From positions 92,034 through 156,033 of the forward strand of contig JAHIUW010000032.1 in assembly GCA_018816865.1 (NCBI GenBank): a stretch of 64,000 bases of DNA, given 5' to 3'. The stretch is from Pseudomonadota bacterium. Lineage in GTDB: Bacteria; Desulfobacterota; Desulfovibrionia; Desulfovibrionales; Desulfovibrionaceae. The translations under genes were made by a program, and so were the position numbers. Below the pieces are notes generated by a model. That model was not told the origin of the DNA, did not search any database, and saw nothing but the letters and a program-made list of their open reading frames with translations. Of this stretch, positions 1 through 8,820 are shown one piece after another. Positions within the stretch are counted from its first letter, which is position 1, and each line of letters begins with the position of its first letter.

Positions 1-652
1 GCCACAATTGCATAGCCTCGCGCTGCACCCGCATCGCCCTGAAACTCTCGGGCGTGATGAAGGCAAAACCGGCGTCCGTACGCTGCACCTCCCAGCCTTC
101 AGTCATGCTGGACAAGCGCATGGAGAGAACATTGTCCACATTGAGGCTCATGAGCCGCGTGTCCAGATACGCATCCGGTGAACGGCCCAGAATATCCGCG
201 TAGTCCCTGGACAGCACCATCAGGCCAGGCTTATCGGTCATGCGCGCATAGACTCCGACGCCAGAACCATCGTCCTCACCTATCTCAAGACGGGAACACC
301 CCTCAACGGTGATTGCAGCCCGAGCCACAAACCCGTTTTCGGGGCCGGCGCTGATGGACAATCTGCGAAGGGGCTTGTTCAACTCCAGAAATTTCAGCAG
401 CGCCTCAACCTTGGCGGTATCCGCCAACGGCAACTCTCCCCTATGTGACTGCCGCAACCTCCAGACATCATCCTGACGAATCAGTTCGAAGACAGTCGAG
501 GGTCCCTCAAGAATCACCCGTTCGGCAGAGGTGGTACTGAAAGCAGGCCAATTCTCGTCCTGTGGGGCCGGGACCACTTCCTGGTGAGTCACCACAAGCG
601 CCACAGCACCGACCGCGATCAAGACAAGGAAAACAAGGGCACCGATTTTCAT
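1..652 (-). CDS. DUF4340-type membrane-anchored protein, 3' end outside window
   Basis: Reading the minus strand from the ATG at 652 gives about 217 residues with no stop before the window edge. The product opens with MKIGALVFLVLIAVGAVALV, a single N-terminal signal-anchor helix, followed by a soluble region (WRLRQSHRGELPLADTAKV, then LEIGEDDGSGVGVYARM) that resembles DUF4340 proteins. These usually sit beside GldG-like ABC transport genes, which would lie to the left of the window if present here. An in-frame TAG four codons upstream fixes this ATG as the first possible one. The family assignment is from memory of the pattern and its function is unknown. Confidence 0.6.
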   Translation of the reverse strand, partial: MKIGALVFLVLIAVGAVALVVTHQEVVPAPQDENWPAFSTTSAERVILEGPSTVFELIRQDDVWRLRQSHRGELPLADTAKVEALLKFLELNKPLRRLSISAGPENGFVARAAITVEGCSRLEIGEDDGSGVGVYARMTDKPGLMVLSRDYADILGRSPDAYLDTRLMSLNVDNVLSMRLSSMTEGWEVQRTDAGFAFITPESFRAMRVQREAMQLW

Positions 653-778
653 GGCTGACTATCCGACCGCTGCCGGGGCAACAGATTCGCTTGGAGTCAT
701 GTCCCCAGGGACCCCGGCTTCATCAATTGCCAAGGCACACGTGCGGCGGTTAACTCGCCGGGGCATTGAACAAAAACA

Positions 779-806
779 TTTATGCCCTGCGACCCTTCGG
801 TGTCAA
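779..806 (-). promoter_or_regulatory. Predicted sigma-70 promoter for the DUF4340-type gene
   Basis: On the minus strand there is a perfect -35 TTGACA (801-806), a 16-bp spacer and a -10 CATAAA (779-784, 4/6 match). It lies about 130 bp upstream of the ATG at 652 and points toward it, which suggests the DUF4340-type gene is first in its transcript. Confidence 0.45.
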
Positions 807-948
807 GAAAGCCAAGGACACCGGGCAATATTGACAAAATCAATCGGAATGGTTGCATCTCGACCGATGATCCCTTATTGATGCGCCCACAGACGGAGCT
901 TGCGGACCAACCGCACAGTCAAGGCACCGCTTGGGAGGACAACGCATC

Positions 949-1698
949 ATGTCCAGATTGGGCAAACTGACTTACACCCAGAAACAATGCCTGGGTGCGA
1001 CGGGCAAACTCATGCAGCAGACTGAGATGCTGTTCCCGGGAGCACGGATCGGCGTGGCCGCCTCCGGTGGCGTCGACAGCTGGTTGATGCTCAAGATCCT
1101 CACCCTGCGCCAACGCATCGTGCCCTTCCCCTTCGAATTGATGGTCTTGCACGTCAATCCTGGATTTGATTCCAACGATCATGCACCGCTGGCCTCATGG
1201 CTCAAGGAAAACGGCGTGGCCGGCCATCTTGAACTCAGCGATCATGGTATTCGCGCCCACTCCGACGAGAATCGGAAAAAATCAGCCTGCTTCTACTGCG
1301 CTCACCTTCGCCGCAAGCGCCTTTTCGAGTTGTGCAAAGAATACGGCCTGACCCATCTGGCCTTGGCACACACTGCAGACGACCTGATGACCACCTTTTT
1401 CATGAATATTTTTGAGGCCGGCAAGGTCTATGGCATGTCCATCAAGGATGACTTTTTCGGCGGAGAACTCCAACTGATCAGGCCGCTCATGTATCTGGAA
1501 AAAAAGACAGTAATCAAGGCGGTCAAAGAGTTCGGACTCCCGGTCTGGAAAAACTCCTGCCCGAGTGCCGGCAAGACCAAACGCACCCAGACCGAAGACT
1601 GGCTCGAAGACAGATTCACCCGTGACAGGCGCATCAAACGCAATGTTTTAAAGGCCCTGCAACGCTGGCAGCTTGACATCACCTTGAATACTAAATAA
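949..1698 (+). CDS. ttcA: TtcA-like PP-loop tRNA thiolation enzyme
   Basis: This is a 249-residue PP-loop ATPase of the TtcA family, which makes 2-thiocytidine in tRNA using ATP and a [4Fe-4S] cluster. The ATP pyrophosphatase loop SGGVDS is at residues 39-44. The cysteine pair CFYC (114 and 117) plus a single later Cys (204, in NSCPSAG) matches the three cluster-binding cysteines of TtcA/TtuA-type enzymes. Start ATG 949 is chosen because GGGAGGA sits 9 bases upstream; the reading frame is open further upstream but without a ribosome site. Classical TtcA has SGGKDS, so the Val variant may indicate a TtcA-like subgroup. Confidence 0.8.
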   Translation: MSRLGKLTYTQKQCLGATGKLMQQTEMLFPGARIGVAASGGVDSWLMLKILTLRQRIVPFPFELMVLHVNPGFDSNDHAPLASWLKENGVAGHLELSDHGIRAHSDENRKKSACFYCAHLRRKRLFELCKEYGLTHLALAHTADDLMTTFFMNIFEAGKVYGMSIKDDFFGGELQLIRPLMYLEKKTVIKAVKEFGLPVWKNSCPSAGKTKRTQTEDWLEDRFTRDRRIKRNVLKALQRWQLDITLNTK

Positions 1699-1773
1699 AC
1701 CTCGGTAAATTAGAATAAGGCGTGACGCACCACTTTCCCTAACAAGCTGAAACGCCGGTCTTTTCGGAGGCGC

Positions 1774-2676
1774 ATGCTTTCAAAAAATTATCATGTCGTA
1801 GTTTTCAAGGGCAATGAAGGTTGCTCCAAAAATCTGCGGATTCGCGGCTGGATCATCACCGTGGTGTTACTGATGAGCTTAGGGCTCATCGGAAGCAACG
1901 TCTTTTTCTGGAACTATTTCGTTAATTATCAGTCCGTTGAAAAGTCCTTCGATGACTCCCAGAAGACAGTACAGGAGCAACGCACCCAGCTTCTGTCCCT
2001 GGCTTCCAAGATCAAGACCCTCCAAAAAGACATCCTGCGCATCCGTGATTTCGACTCCAAGCTGCGCGTCATGATCAACATCGATCAGGACCGTCAGGGA
2101 GGGACCTCCTTGGGCGGCGCAGAATCCTCGGACTTCACGGACAGCTATCTGCCCACCCACCGCCAGGAACTCCTGGCCCGCAAGATGCACAATTTCCTGC
2201 ATCAGCTGAACACCGAGGCCCGACTGGAGGAAATCCGCCAGCAGGACCTGATGCAGGTTATCCGCTCCAATAAGGAGCTCTGGGCCTCGACACCGAGCAT
2301 CTGGCCTACGCAAGGCTGGATATCCTCACAATTCGGCTACCGCTCATCGCCGTTCACCATGCAGCGTGAATTCCACAAGGGCCTGGACATCTCCGCCCCC
2401 ACAGGAACTCCGATCTACGCCCCGGCCAAGGGCAAGGTCACCTTCACCGGACGGGACGGCGGCTATGGGCTAGCACTGACGGTTGATCACGGCACAGGAA
2501 TCATGACGCGCTACGCGCATCTGCATTCCCTCGCAGTCAAGAACGGCCAAAAGATCACAAGGGGACAGTTGGTCGCCTATGTGGGCAGCACCGGCCGTAG
2601 CACCGGTCCGCATCTGCACTACGAAGTGCGCCTGAATGGCGTCCCGGTCAATCCCATGCGCTACATCCTGAACTAG
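1774..2676 (+). CDS. M23 (LytM-type) peptidase with membrane anchor
   Basis: The 300-residue protein has an N-terminal transmembrane helix (about 25-48), a coiled-coil segment (about 52-100 and 130-170) and a C-terminal M23/LytM domain (about 185-298). The zinc ligands are all present: H201 and D205 in HKGLDIS, H249 in YAHLHS, and H280/H282 in GPHLHYE. The domain is therefore likely an active peptidoglycan endopeptidase facing the periplasm. The coiled coil in front of the LytM domain is the layout of EnvC/NlpD- and MepM-like proteins that act in division or envelope growth. CGGAGG precedes the ATG by a few bases. Confidence 0.85.
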   Translation: MLSKNYHVVVFKGNEGCSKNLRIRGWIITVVLLMSLGLIGSNVFFWNYFVNYQSVEKSFDDSQKTVQEQRTQLLSLASKIKTLQKDILRIRDFDSKLRVMINIDQDRQGGTSLGGAESSDFTDSYLPTHRQELLARKMHNFLHQLNTEARLEEIRQQDLMQVIRSNKELWASTPSIWPTQGWISSQFGYRSSPFTMQREFHKGLDISAPTGTPIYAPAKGKVTFTGRDGGYGLALTVDHGTGIMTRYAHLHSLAVKNGQKITRGQLVAYVGSTGRSTGPHLHYEVRLNGVPVNPMRYILN

Positions 2677-2696
2677 CCAATCCACCGACATTCAAG

Positions 2697-2735
2697 AAGG
2701 CCCTCCTGCTCACACCGAGCCGGGGGGCCTTTTCT
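2697..2735 (+). terminator. Rho-independent terminator after the M23 peptidase
   Basis: AAGGCCCTCC (2697-2706) pairs with GGGGGGCCTT (2722-2731) over ten positions, including one G-T pair, and is followed by a T-rich stretch. It lies 20 bases after the stop and separates this gene from the flagellar operon. Confidence 0.8.
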
Positions 2736-2885
2736 TGTCCCAACGGAGACTCCGCCGCCAAAAAACCGACTCCATGCCCTGCGGGGCCGAGCGACTGTTA
2801 ACACATCAACCAACTGAAATTACTCATATTATACTAACCGGCTCACCATCCAAGACAGTGGCCCATCCCTTGCAAGACCCTCGTC

Positions 2886-3674
2886 ATGGATCTCTTCAAC
2901 TTCGACCCGGCAACCACATTCAGTTTTTTGCTCACCTTCTTTCGGGTGAGCATCATCCTGTTTGTCCTGCCGTTCTTCGGTGGAAACTCCGTGCCCAACG
3001 CGGTCAAGGGAGCGCTGTGCCTAGTGCTGACCTGGGCCCTATGGCCGCACTTGTCCTTCCCTGGGGTTCTGCTTCCAAGTCACCCTTTCCAGATGGTGCT
3101 GATGCTTCTTGGAGAGCTAGTCATCGGACTGACGCTGATGCTGGTGGTCCGATTTCTGTTCGCCGCCGTCCAGATGGGTGGCCAGGTCATTGGCTTTCAG
3201 ATGGGCTTCTCCATGATCAACGTTGCCGACCCCCTGACAGGCCAGAGTGTGGTCATCACTTCTCATTTTCTGTACATGACGACCCTGCTAACGTTTCTCA
3301 CCTTGGGGGGGCACCTGTATCTGCTTGAAGGGCTGGCCGACAGCTTCGCCCTGATCCCTCCCGGAGGATTGGTCTTCACCGTGACCATGGGCAGTGATCT
3401 CGTCCGTTTTGCCGAGCAGATCTTCAGCATGTCCATCAAGATTGCAGCACCCGTCATGAGCGCCATCTTCATGGTCGACTTGGCCCTGGCCCTGGTGGGC
3501 CGTGCCTCGCCACAGATGAACGTGCTGATTCTGGGATTCCCCATCAAGATCAGCGTGGGTTTCTTTTTCCTGGGGGTGTTGTTCACCACGTTGTCGCTGC
3601 ATGTCGAAGCATTCATTGCCCAGATGGGCCCCATGTTCCGACACCTGTTGCATGCCCTCAGCCAAACCGGATGA
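2886..3674 (+). CDS. fliR: Flagellar export apparatus protein FliR
   Basis: The 262-residue polytopic membrane protein matches FliR in length, hydrophobic profile and N-terminal start (MDLFNFDPATTFSFLLTFFR). FliR joins FliP and FliQ in the core of the flagellar type III export gate in the inner membrane. It is the first gene of the flagellar run here; fliP and fliQ are not in the window. The ribosome site is weak, but the start matches the usual FliR N-terminus. flhB follows after 18 bases, as expected for co-transcription. Confidence 0.93.
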   Translation: MDLFNFDPATTFSFLLTFFRVSIILFVLPFFGGNSVPNAVKGALCLVLTWALWPHLSFPGVLLPSHPFQMVLMLLGELVIGLTLMLVVRFLFAAVQMGGQVIGFQMGFSMINVADPLTGQSVVITSHFLYMTTLLTFLTLGGHLYLLEGLADSFALIPPGGLVFTVTMGSDLVRFAEQIFSMSIKIAAPVMSAIFMVDLALALVGRASPQMNVLILGFPIKISVGFFFLGVLFTTLSLHVEAFIAQMGPMFRHLLHALSQTG

Positions 3675-3692
3675 ACCAAATGAGTTTGGACC

Positions 3693-4760
3693 ATGGCCAA
3701 AGACCCGAGTAAGACAGAAACAGCCACGGACAAGAGACGCAAAAAGGCCCGTAGCGAAGGCAACGTGCCCAAGGGGCAGGAGCTGAGCAAAACCTTGGTC
3801 CTGTTGGCGGGCCTGATCGGATTGTGGGCCTATCTCGGTGTCATTGGCAGGGAACTGAAGATCATCTTCGCCTGGCTACTGAGCAGCGCACCCGGGACAG
3901 TTCTCAGCCCTTCGGGGGTTTACACCCTGCTCACGGACCTCGCCACCCGCCTCGCATACATGCTCCTGCCCGTGATGCTGTTCATCGCCTTCGTGGCATT
4001 CATCACCCAGCGGCTCCAGGTGGGTGCGCTCTGGGCCCCCAAGGTCTTCGAACCCAAGTTCGGCAAATGCCTCAATGTCATTGGTGGTCTGAAAAAGATC
4101 ATGATCACCCCTGACACGCTCATCAAACTCGCCAAGAACCTGCTCCAGGCCATCGCCATTGGTTTCGCGCCCTATCTGGTCCTCAAAGAGGAGATCACCA
4201 AGGTCGGACCGCTGTTCTACGCCACCACCGAGGGCATTGCAGTCTACATCCTCTCCATCGCTGCCAAAATGGTCGTCTACGCCCTGGTGCCCATGTTGAT
4301 CATCGCCATCGCCGACACCTGGTACACCCGCTGGAGCTATGAGGAAAAACTCATGATGAGCAAGGATGAGGTCAAGGACGAACGCAAGCAGATGGAAGGC
4401 GATCCCAAGGTCAAGCAGGCCCAGCGCCAAAAGATGATGAATGCCATGGCCGCGCGCATGATGCAGAGCGTTCCCAAGGCGGACGTGGTGGTCACCAACC
4501 CCACGCATATCGCCGTGGCCCTGCAGTACAACCCGATGATTTCCCCTGCACCCATCGTCCTGGCCAAGGGCGTCGATCATCTTGCCGAAAAAATCAAGGA
4601 GGTTGCCCGCGAAAACGGCGTACCCATCCGCGAGAACGTACCTCTGGCACGGGCCTTGTATAAGAGTGTTGAGATTGGCGAGACGATCCCCGAAGAGCTG
4701 TTCCAGACCGTGGCCGCAGTGCTCGCCCAACTCAACAAATTCAAGCGTCCCCGGCCTTAA
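3693..4760 (+). CDS. flhB: Flagellar export apparatus protein FlhB
   Basis: FlhB is the substrate-specificity switch of the flagellar export gate. This 355-residue protein has a basic N-terminus (DKRRKKARSEGNVPKGQEL), four membrane segments between about 32 and 210, and a cytoplasmic domain with the autocleavage motif NPTH at 269-272. Autocleavage between N and P is the known family behaviour and the motif is intact. It sits between fliR and flhA. Confidence 0.95.
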   Translation: MAKDPSKTETATDKRRKKARSEGNVPKGQELSKTLVLLAGLIGLWAYLGVIGRELKIIFAWLLSSAPGTVLSPSGVYTLLTDLATRLAYMLLPVMLFIAFVAFITQRLQVGALWAPKVFEPKFGKCLNVIGGLKKIMITPDTLIKLAKNLLQAIAIGFAPYLVLKEEITKVGPLFYATTEGIAVYILSIAAKMVVYALVPMLIIAIADTWYTRWSYEEKLMMSKDEVKDERKQMEGDPKVKQAQRQKMMNAMAARMMQSVPKADVVVTNPTHIAVALQYNPMISPAPIVLAKGVDHLAEKIKEVARENGVPIRENVPLARALYKSVEIGETIPEELFQTVAAVLAQLNKFKRPRP

Positions 4761-4798
4761 TCGCCAACTGTCCGGAATCACTAAAGGGTGTCAAGATT

Positions 4799-6898
4799 AT
4801 GGCTTCACGCAGCGACACGATGAACATGAACTACAAGAGGTTCACCAAGCAGGGCGATGTTCTCCTGGCCAGCGGCGTGGTGATCATCCTGTTCGTGATG
4901 CTCATCCCATTGCCGACCATCTTCCTGGACATCATGATGACCATCTCCATCTCCCTGGGGCTGGTCGTGCTGGTCACCAGCATGTTCATGAGCAGCCCGC
5001 TTGAATTTTCCATTTTCCCGTCCCTGCTGCTGGTCACGACCATGCTTCGGCTCTCGCTGAACGTGGCCTCCACACGCCTAATCCTGCTGCACGGGGACGA
5101 GGGCACCGGAGCTGCGGGTAAAGTCATCCAGACCTTTGGCGAATTCGTGGTCGGCGGCAACTACGTCGTCGGCATCGTCATCTTCCTGATCCTGTTCGCC
5201 CTGAACAAGATGGTCATCGTCACTGGTACCTCGCGCATCGCCGAAGTCGCCGCACGATTCACCCTGGACAGCCTGCCCGGTAAGCAGATGGCCATCGAAG
5301 CGGACCTGAACGCCGGCCTCATCGACGAAGATGAGGCCAGGGCCGAACGCAAGAACATCCGCCGCGAAGCCGACTTCTACGGAGCCATGGACGGTGCGGG
5401 AAAATTCGTTTCTGGAGACGTCAAGGCCGGCATCCTGATCACCGCCATCAATATCATCGGCGGCATCTTCATCGGCATGGTCCAAAAAGACATGAACTGG
5501 ATGGACGCCGCCCAGACCTATACCCTGCTGACCATCGGTGACGGACTGGTCGCCACCATTCCATCGATCATCATCTCCACCAGTGCCGGTCTCATCGTGT
5601 CCCGCGCGGCGGCCGAGGCGCAGATGGGCGAGGAATTCCTGGCCCAGTTGACCTACCACACCCGCGCACTGAAGCTGGTGTCCGTCATCCTGGTCCTCTT
5701 TGCCCTGATCCCCGGCATGCCGACCCTGGTGTTCCTGGCCATGTCCGGCCTGCTCTACTTCCTGTCCCATCTTTCGGGCGAGCAGCAAAAGGCCACGACC
5801 CAGACCGCCAAAGACAAGAAGGGCATCGCCCCGAGTCTGGACACCCCCGAGGAAGTGCAGAGCCTGCTGCCCCTGGACATGCTGGAACTGGAAGTGGGCT
5901 ACGGCCTGATCCCCCTGGTGGACGAAGAACAGGATGGCAACCTTTTGTCCCGTATCCGCTCCATCCGCCGCCAATTCGCCCTGGACATGGGCGTGGTGGT
6001 GCCCTCGCTGCACCTGCGAGACAATCTCCAGCTCAAGCCCGGGCAGTACTCCGTGCTGGTCAAGGGCAACGAAATCGCGGCCGGAGAGATTCTGGTGGAT
6101 CACTTCCTGGCCATGGACCCGGGGGATGCCAAGCATCGCATCCAGGGCATCGCAACCGTGGAACCCGCATTCAATCTTCCGGCCCTGTGGGTTCCCCAGA
6201 CCCAGAAGGAAGAAGCCATGCTCGCCGGGTACACCGTGGTGGACCCGTCCACGGTCATCGCCACGCACCTGACCGAGGTCTTCAAGCACAACATGCACGA
6301 GTTCCTCGGCCGCCAGGAAGTGCAGAGCCTGCTGGACAATCTGGCCAAGCGTGCCCCCAAGGCCGTGGAAGACCTGGTCCCGGGCGTCCTGGATCTCGGA
6401 GCCGTGCAAAAGGTCCTGCAGAATCTGGTGCGCGAATCCGTGTCCGTACGCGACCTGCTGACCATCGTGGAAGCCCTGGCCGACTATGGCCGAGTCATCA
6501 AGGATTCCGACCAATTGACCGAATACGTCCGTGCCCGGTTGTCACGCACGATCATCAAGCCCTATCTGGACAGCAAGGGAGCCCTGCCCATCGTGGTGCT
6601 CTCCCCCAGCGTAGAGAAGGCTTTTGGCGACAATATCCGGCAAACCGATCAGGGGGCCTATTTAGCCATGGAACCCAATCTGGCCCAGCAGATCATCCAG
6701 AGCATCAACAGCGCAGCCGAACAAGCCGTGGGCACCGACGGACAACCCGTTGTCCTCGCCTCCCCGGCCGTACGCCCGCATCTCGCCCAGCTCCTCGTCC
6801 GCTTTATCCCGAATCTGCCGGTCATCTCTCAGGCGGAGATCCCGGCGGATGTAAAGCTGCAAACCTTAGCCAACATTGATGTGCCCTATGCAGGTTAG
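4799..6898 (+). CDS. flhA: Flagellar export apparatus protein FlhA
   Basis: The 699-residue protein has the FlhA layout: an N-terminal half with about eight membrane helices and the conserved cytoplasmic loop (SRIAEVAARFTLDSLPGKQM, EADFYGAMDGAGKFV), and a C-terminal cytoplasmic domain that docks export chaperones and substrates. Length is normal for the family. Its last 11 bases overlap flhF, which implies coupled translation. Confidence 0.96.
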   Translation: MASRSDTMNMNYKRFTKQGDVLLASGVVIILFVMLIPLPTIFLDIMMTISISLGLVVLVTSMFMSSPLEFSIFPSLLLVTTMLRLSLNVASTRLILLHGDEGTGAAGKVIQTFGEFVVGGNYVVGIVIFLILFALNKMVIVTGTSRIAEVAARFTLDSLPGKQMAIEADLNAGLIDEDEARAERKNIRREADFYGAMDGAGKFVSGDVKAGILITAINIIGGIFIGMVQKDMNWMDAAQTYTLLTIGDGLVATIPSIIISTSAGLIVSRAAAEAQMGEEFLAQLTYHTRALKLVSVILVLFALIPGMPTLVFLAMSGLLYFLSHLSGEQQKATTQTAKDKKGIAPSLDTPEEVQSLLPLDMLELEVGYGLIPLVDEEQDGNLLSRIRSIRRQFALDMGVVVPSLHLRDNLQLKPGQYSVLVKGNEIAAGEILVDHFLAMDPGDAKHRIQGIATVEPAFNLPALWVPQTQKEEAMLAGYTVVDPSTVIATHLTEVFKHNMHEFLGRQEVQSLLDNLAKRAPKAVEDLVPGVLDLGAVQKVLQNLVRESVSVRDLLTIVEALADYGRVIKDSDQLTEYVRARLSRTIIKPYLDSKGALPIVVLSPSVEKAFGDNIRQTDQGAYLAMEPNLAQQIIQSINSAAEQAVGTDGQPVVLASPAVRPHLAQLLVRFIPNLPVISQAEIPADVKLQTLANIDVPYAG

Positions 6899-7979
6899 GA
6901 CTTTCCAAGCCAAAGACATCAAGAGCGCCCTCAATCTCGTAAAGGCTGAGCTCGGCCCTGAAGCGGTCATCCTCTCCAGCCAGAAGTGCAACGAGGCAGG
7001 ACGCTGCTGGTGTGAAGTCACCGCCGCCCTCGACGGCGCCACATCCCCGGCACCGTCGGCGGACACGGCCCATTCTGAAGGTGGCCTCGCCCCCGGCTGG
7101 GGCGAATGGCACAGCGAGTGGGATCAGATCAGGTCCCACATGATGACGCTGATGCGCCCCCAGATGGACTTTTCCTCCCTGGCTCCGCGTCAGCGCCAAC
7201 CCCTGGAGCATCTGGAGCGCGAAGGCGTAGGTGAAGGGGCCATCATGGCTCTGCTGAACGAACTCAAGCGAGACAAGGACGCCTCCATCCTGGGCCCCTT
7301 GGGCAAACAGGTCGCGGTCAGGCCCTTCGGCCCCGACGAATGGCGCGAGCGCGTCCACGCCGTGGCCGGCCCCAGCGGAGCGGGCAAGACCAGCACACTC
7401 CTGCGCCTGGCCCTGTTGCACCGCAGCCAAGCTCCCCGCTCCCGGGTCCTGGTGATCGACGCCGCCGGCTCCCAGGGCCAGGGCGGGCGTTATCTGAAGC
7501 ATTATGCCGAACTGTCGGGCATGAGCCACAAGACGGCGGAAAGTGCCAGACAGCTGGGGGAACTGCTGAACAACTCCGGGCAATTCGACACCATTTTCAT
7601 CGACCTCCCGGCTGCCACGGCGACCATGAACCTTGATTCGCACTTGAAGCTCATGGGGTTGTCCAACCGCACCGACCTGGCCGTGCACCTTGTTCTCTCG
7701 CCGCTGTACGCACCGGCACAGTTGAAGGAATACTTCCGGCGGCACAAATCCCCGAAAACCAAGTCCATCGTCTGGACGAAGCTCGACGAAGCCTGTAACT
7801 ACGGGGATATCGTGAACGTGGCATTCGCCACGGGTCTGCCCACCTCCGCCCTGTCCTTCGGACCGGGCTTGAGAGGCACTCTGGTCCAGTCCAAGGCCGT
7901 CATGCTCTGGAAGCTCCTGTTCAAGAAGGAACTTCCGCCAAGCCCCGTCGAGGAGAAACGTGGCAGATACGCTCACTAA
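6888..7979 (+). CDS. flhF: FlhF, SRP-type GTPase for flagellar placement, with eroded G motifs
   Basis: The start is set at ATG 6888 because FlhF proteins begin MQVxTFxAKD; earlier in-frame starts lie inside flhA without benefit. The 363-residue product keeps the G1 loop GPSGAGKT (161-168) and the G4 motif TKLD (297-300). The segment equivalent to DTYRIGAVEQL of active FlhF reads DAAGSQGQGGRYL (from D191), and the G3 motif DTAGR reads DLPAATA (from D239). FlhF normally recruits early flagellar parts to the cell pole as a GTP-dependent dimer. Identity is clear from sequence and position between flhA and flhG, but GTP hydrolysis may be reduced or lost. Confidence 0.9.
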   Translation: MQVRTFQAKDIKSALNLVKAELGPEAVILSSQKCNEAGRCWCEVTAALDGATSPAPSADTAHSEGGLAPGWGEWHSEWDQIRSHMMTLMRPQMDFSSLAPRQRQPLEHLEREGVGEGAIMALLNELKRDKDASILGPLGKQVAVRPFGPDEWRERVHAVAGPSGAGKTSTLLRLALLHRSQAPRSRVLVIDAAGSQGQGGRYLKHYAELSGMSHKTAESARQLGELLNNSGQFDTIFIDLPAATATMNLDSHLKLMGLSNRTDLAVHLVLSPLYAPAQLKEYFRRHKSPKTKSIVWTKLDEACNYGDIVNVAFATGLPTSALSFGPGLRGTLVQSKAVMLWKLLFKKELPPSPVEEKRGRYAH

Positions 7980-8820
7980 AGACAGGAAGGCCCCTCGCTC
8001 CGCAAGCCCCACCACCGTACCCCAAGTCATTTCAGTGACTTCCGGCAAGGGTGGCGTGGGCAAGACGAACATCAGCGTCAACCTGGCCTGCCTGCTGGCC
8101 CGGCAGGGCAAGCGTGTCGTGCTGATGGACGCCGATCTTGGCCTTGCCAACGTGGATGTGCTTCTGGGGCTGGCCCCTGAAAAGAACCTCTTCCACCTCT
8201 TTGAGGAAGGCGCCAAACTCACTGACGTCCTGCTCGACACGCCTTACGGTTTCCAAATCCTGCCCGCCGCCTCCGGCGTGGCCGAGATGCTGGAACTGGA
8301 TACGGGCCAAAAGCTGGATTTGCTGGAATCCATGGACGTTCTGGAAGACACAGTGGATTTCCTGATCGTGGACACCGGCGCTGGAATCAACGAAAACGTT
8401 TTGTATTTCAACCTGGCGGTCCAGGAACGTCTGCTGGTGCTCACCCCCGAGCCCACGTCCCTGACCGACGCCTACGCCCTGATCAAGGTCTTGAAGGCCA
8501 AGCACGGGGTCCAGCGTTTCCGTGTGGTTGTGAACATGGCCAAGACACCGGCTGCAGCCATGGAGGTCTACTCCAAACTGCATAACGCCTGCGACCAGTT
8601 CCTCTCGGGCATCTCCCTCGACCTTGTTGGGGTCCTACCCCTGGATTCTGGAGTGCGCACGGCCGTGATCAACCAGAAACCGTTTTCAATCATGCACCCC
8701 GACGGCCCGGCGACTACGGCGCTCACGAACGTGGTCGGCAAGATAACCTCGTGGAAGGGAACGGCCCAGCTCGATGGCAACATTAAGTTTTTCTGGAAAA
8801 AGCTCCTCTTCCAAGACTGA
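7960..8820 (+). CDS. flhG: FlhG/MinD-like ParA-type ATPase
   Basis: The 286-residue MinD/ParA ATPase has the deviant Walker A motif SGKGGVGKT (28-36) and the switch segment MDADLGLANVDVLLGL. The position between flhF and fliA identifies it as FlhG (YlxH/FleN), which controls flagellar number by acting on FlhF. The start is GTG 7960 with AGGAG four bases upstream, overlapping the end of flhF by 20 bases. No other in-frame start has a ribosome site as good. Confidence 0.92.
   Translation: MADTLTKDRKAPRSASPTTVPQVISVTSGKGGVGKTNISVNLACLLARQGKRVVLMDADLGLANVDVLLGLAPEKNLFHLFEEGAKLTDVLLDTPYGFQILPAASGVAEMLELDTGQKLDLLESMDVLEDTVDFLIVDTGAGINENVLYFNLAVQERLLVLTPEPTSLTDAYALIKVLKAKHGVQRFRVVVNMAKTPAAAMEVYSKLHNACDQFLSGISLDLVGVLPLDSGVRTAVINQKPFSIMHPDGPATTALTNVVGKITSWKGTAQLDGNIKFFWKKLLFQD

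Noticed and set aside
659..766. 35-residue open frame in the leader before the DUF4340-type gene
   Set aside because: No ribosome site and no conserved look; it may only be leader sequence.
5078..6514. Long open frame antisense to flhA
   Set aside because: High GC and strong codon bias of flhA leave the antisense frame open; the product is His/Gly/Asp-rich without any known fold.
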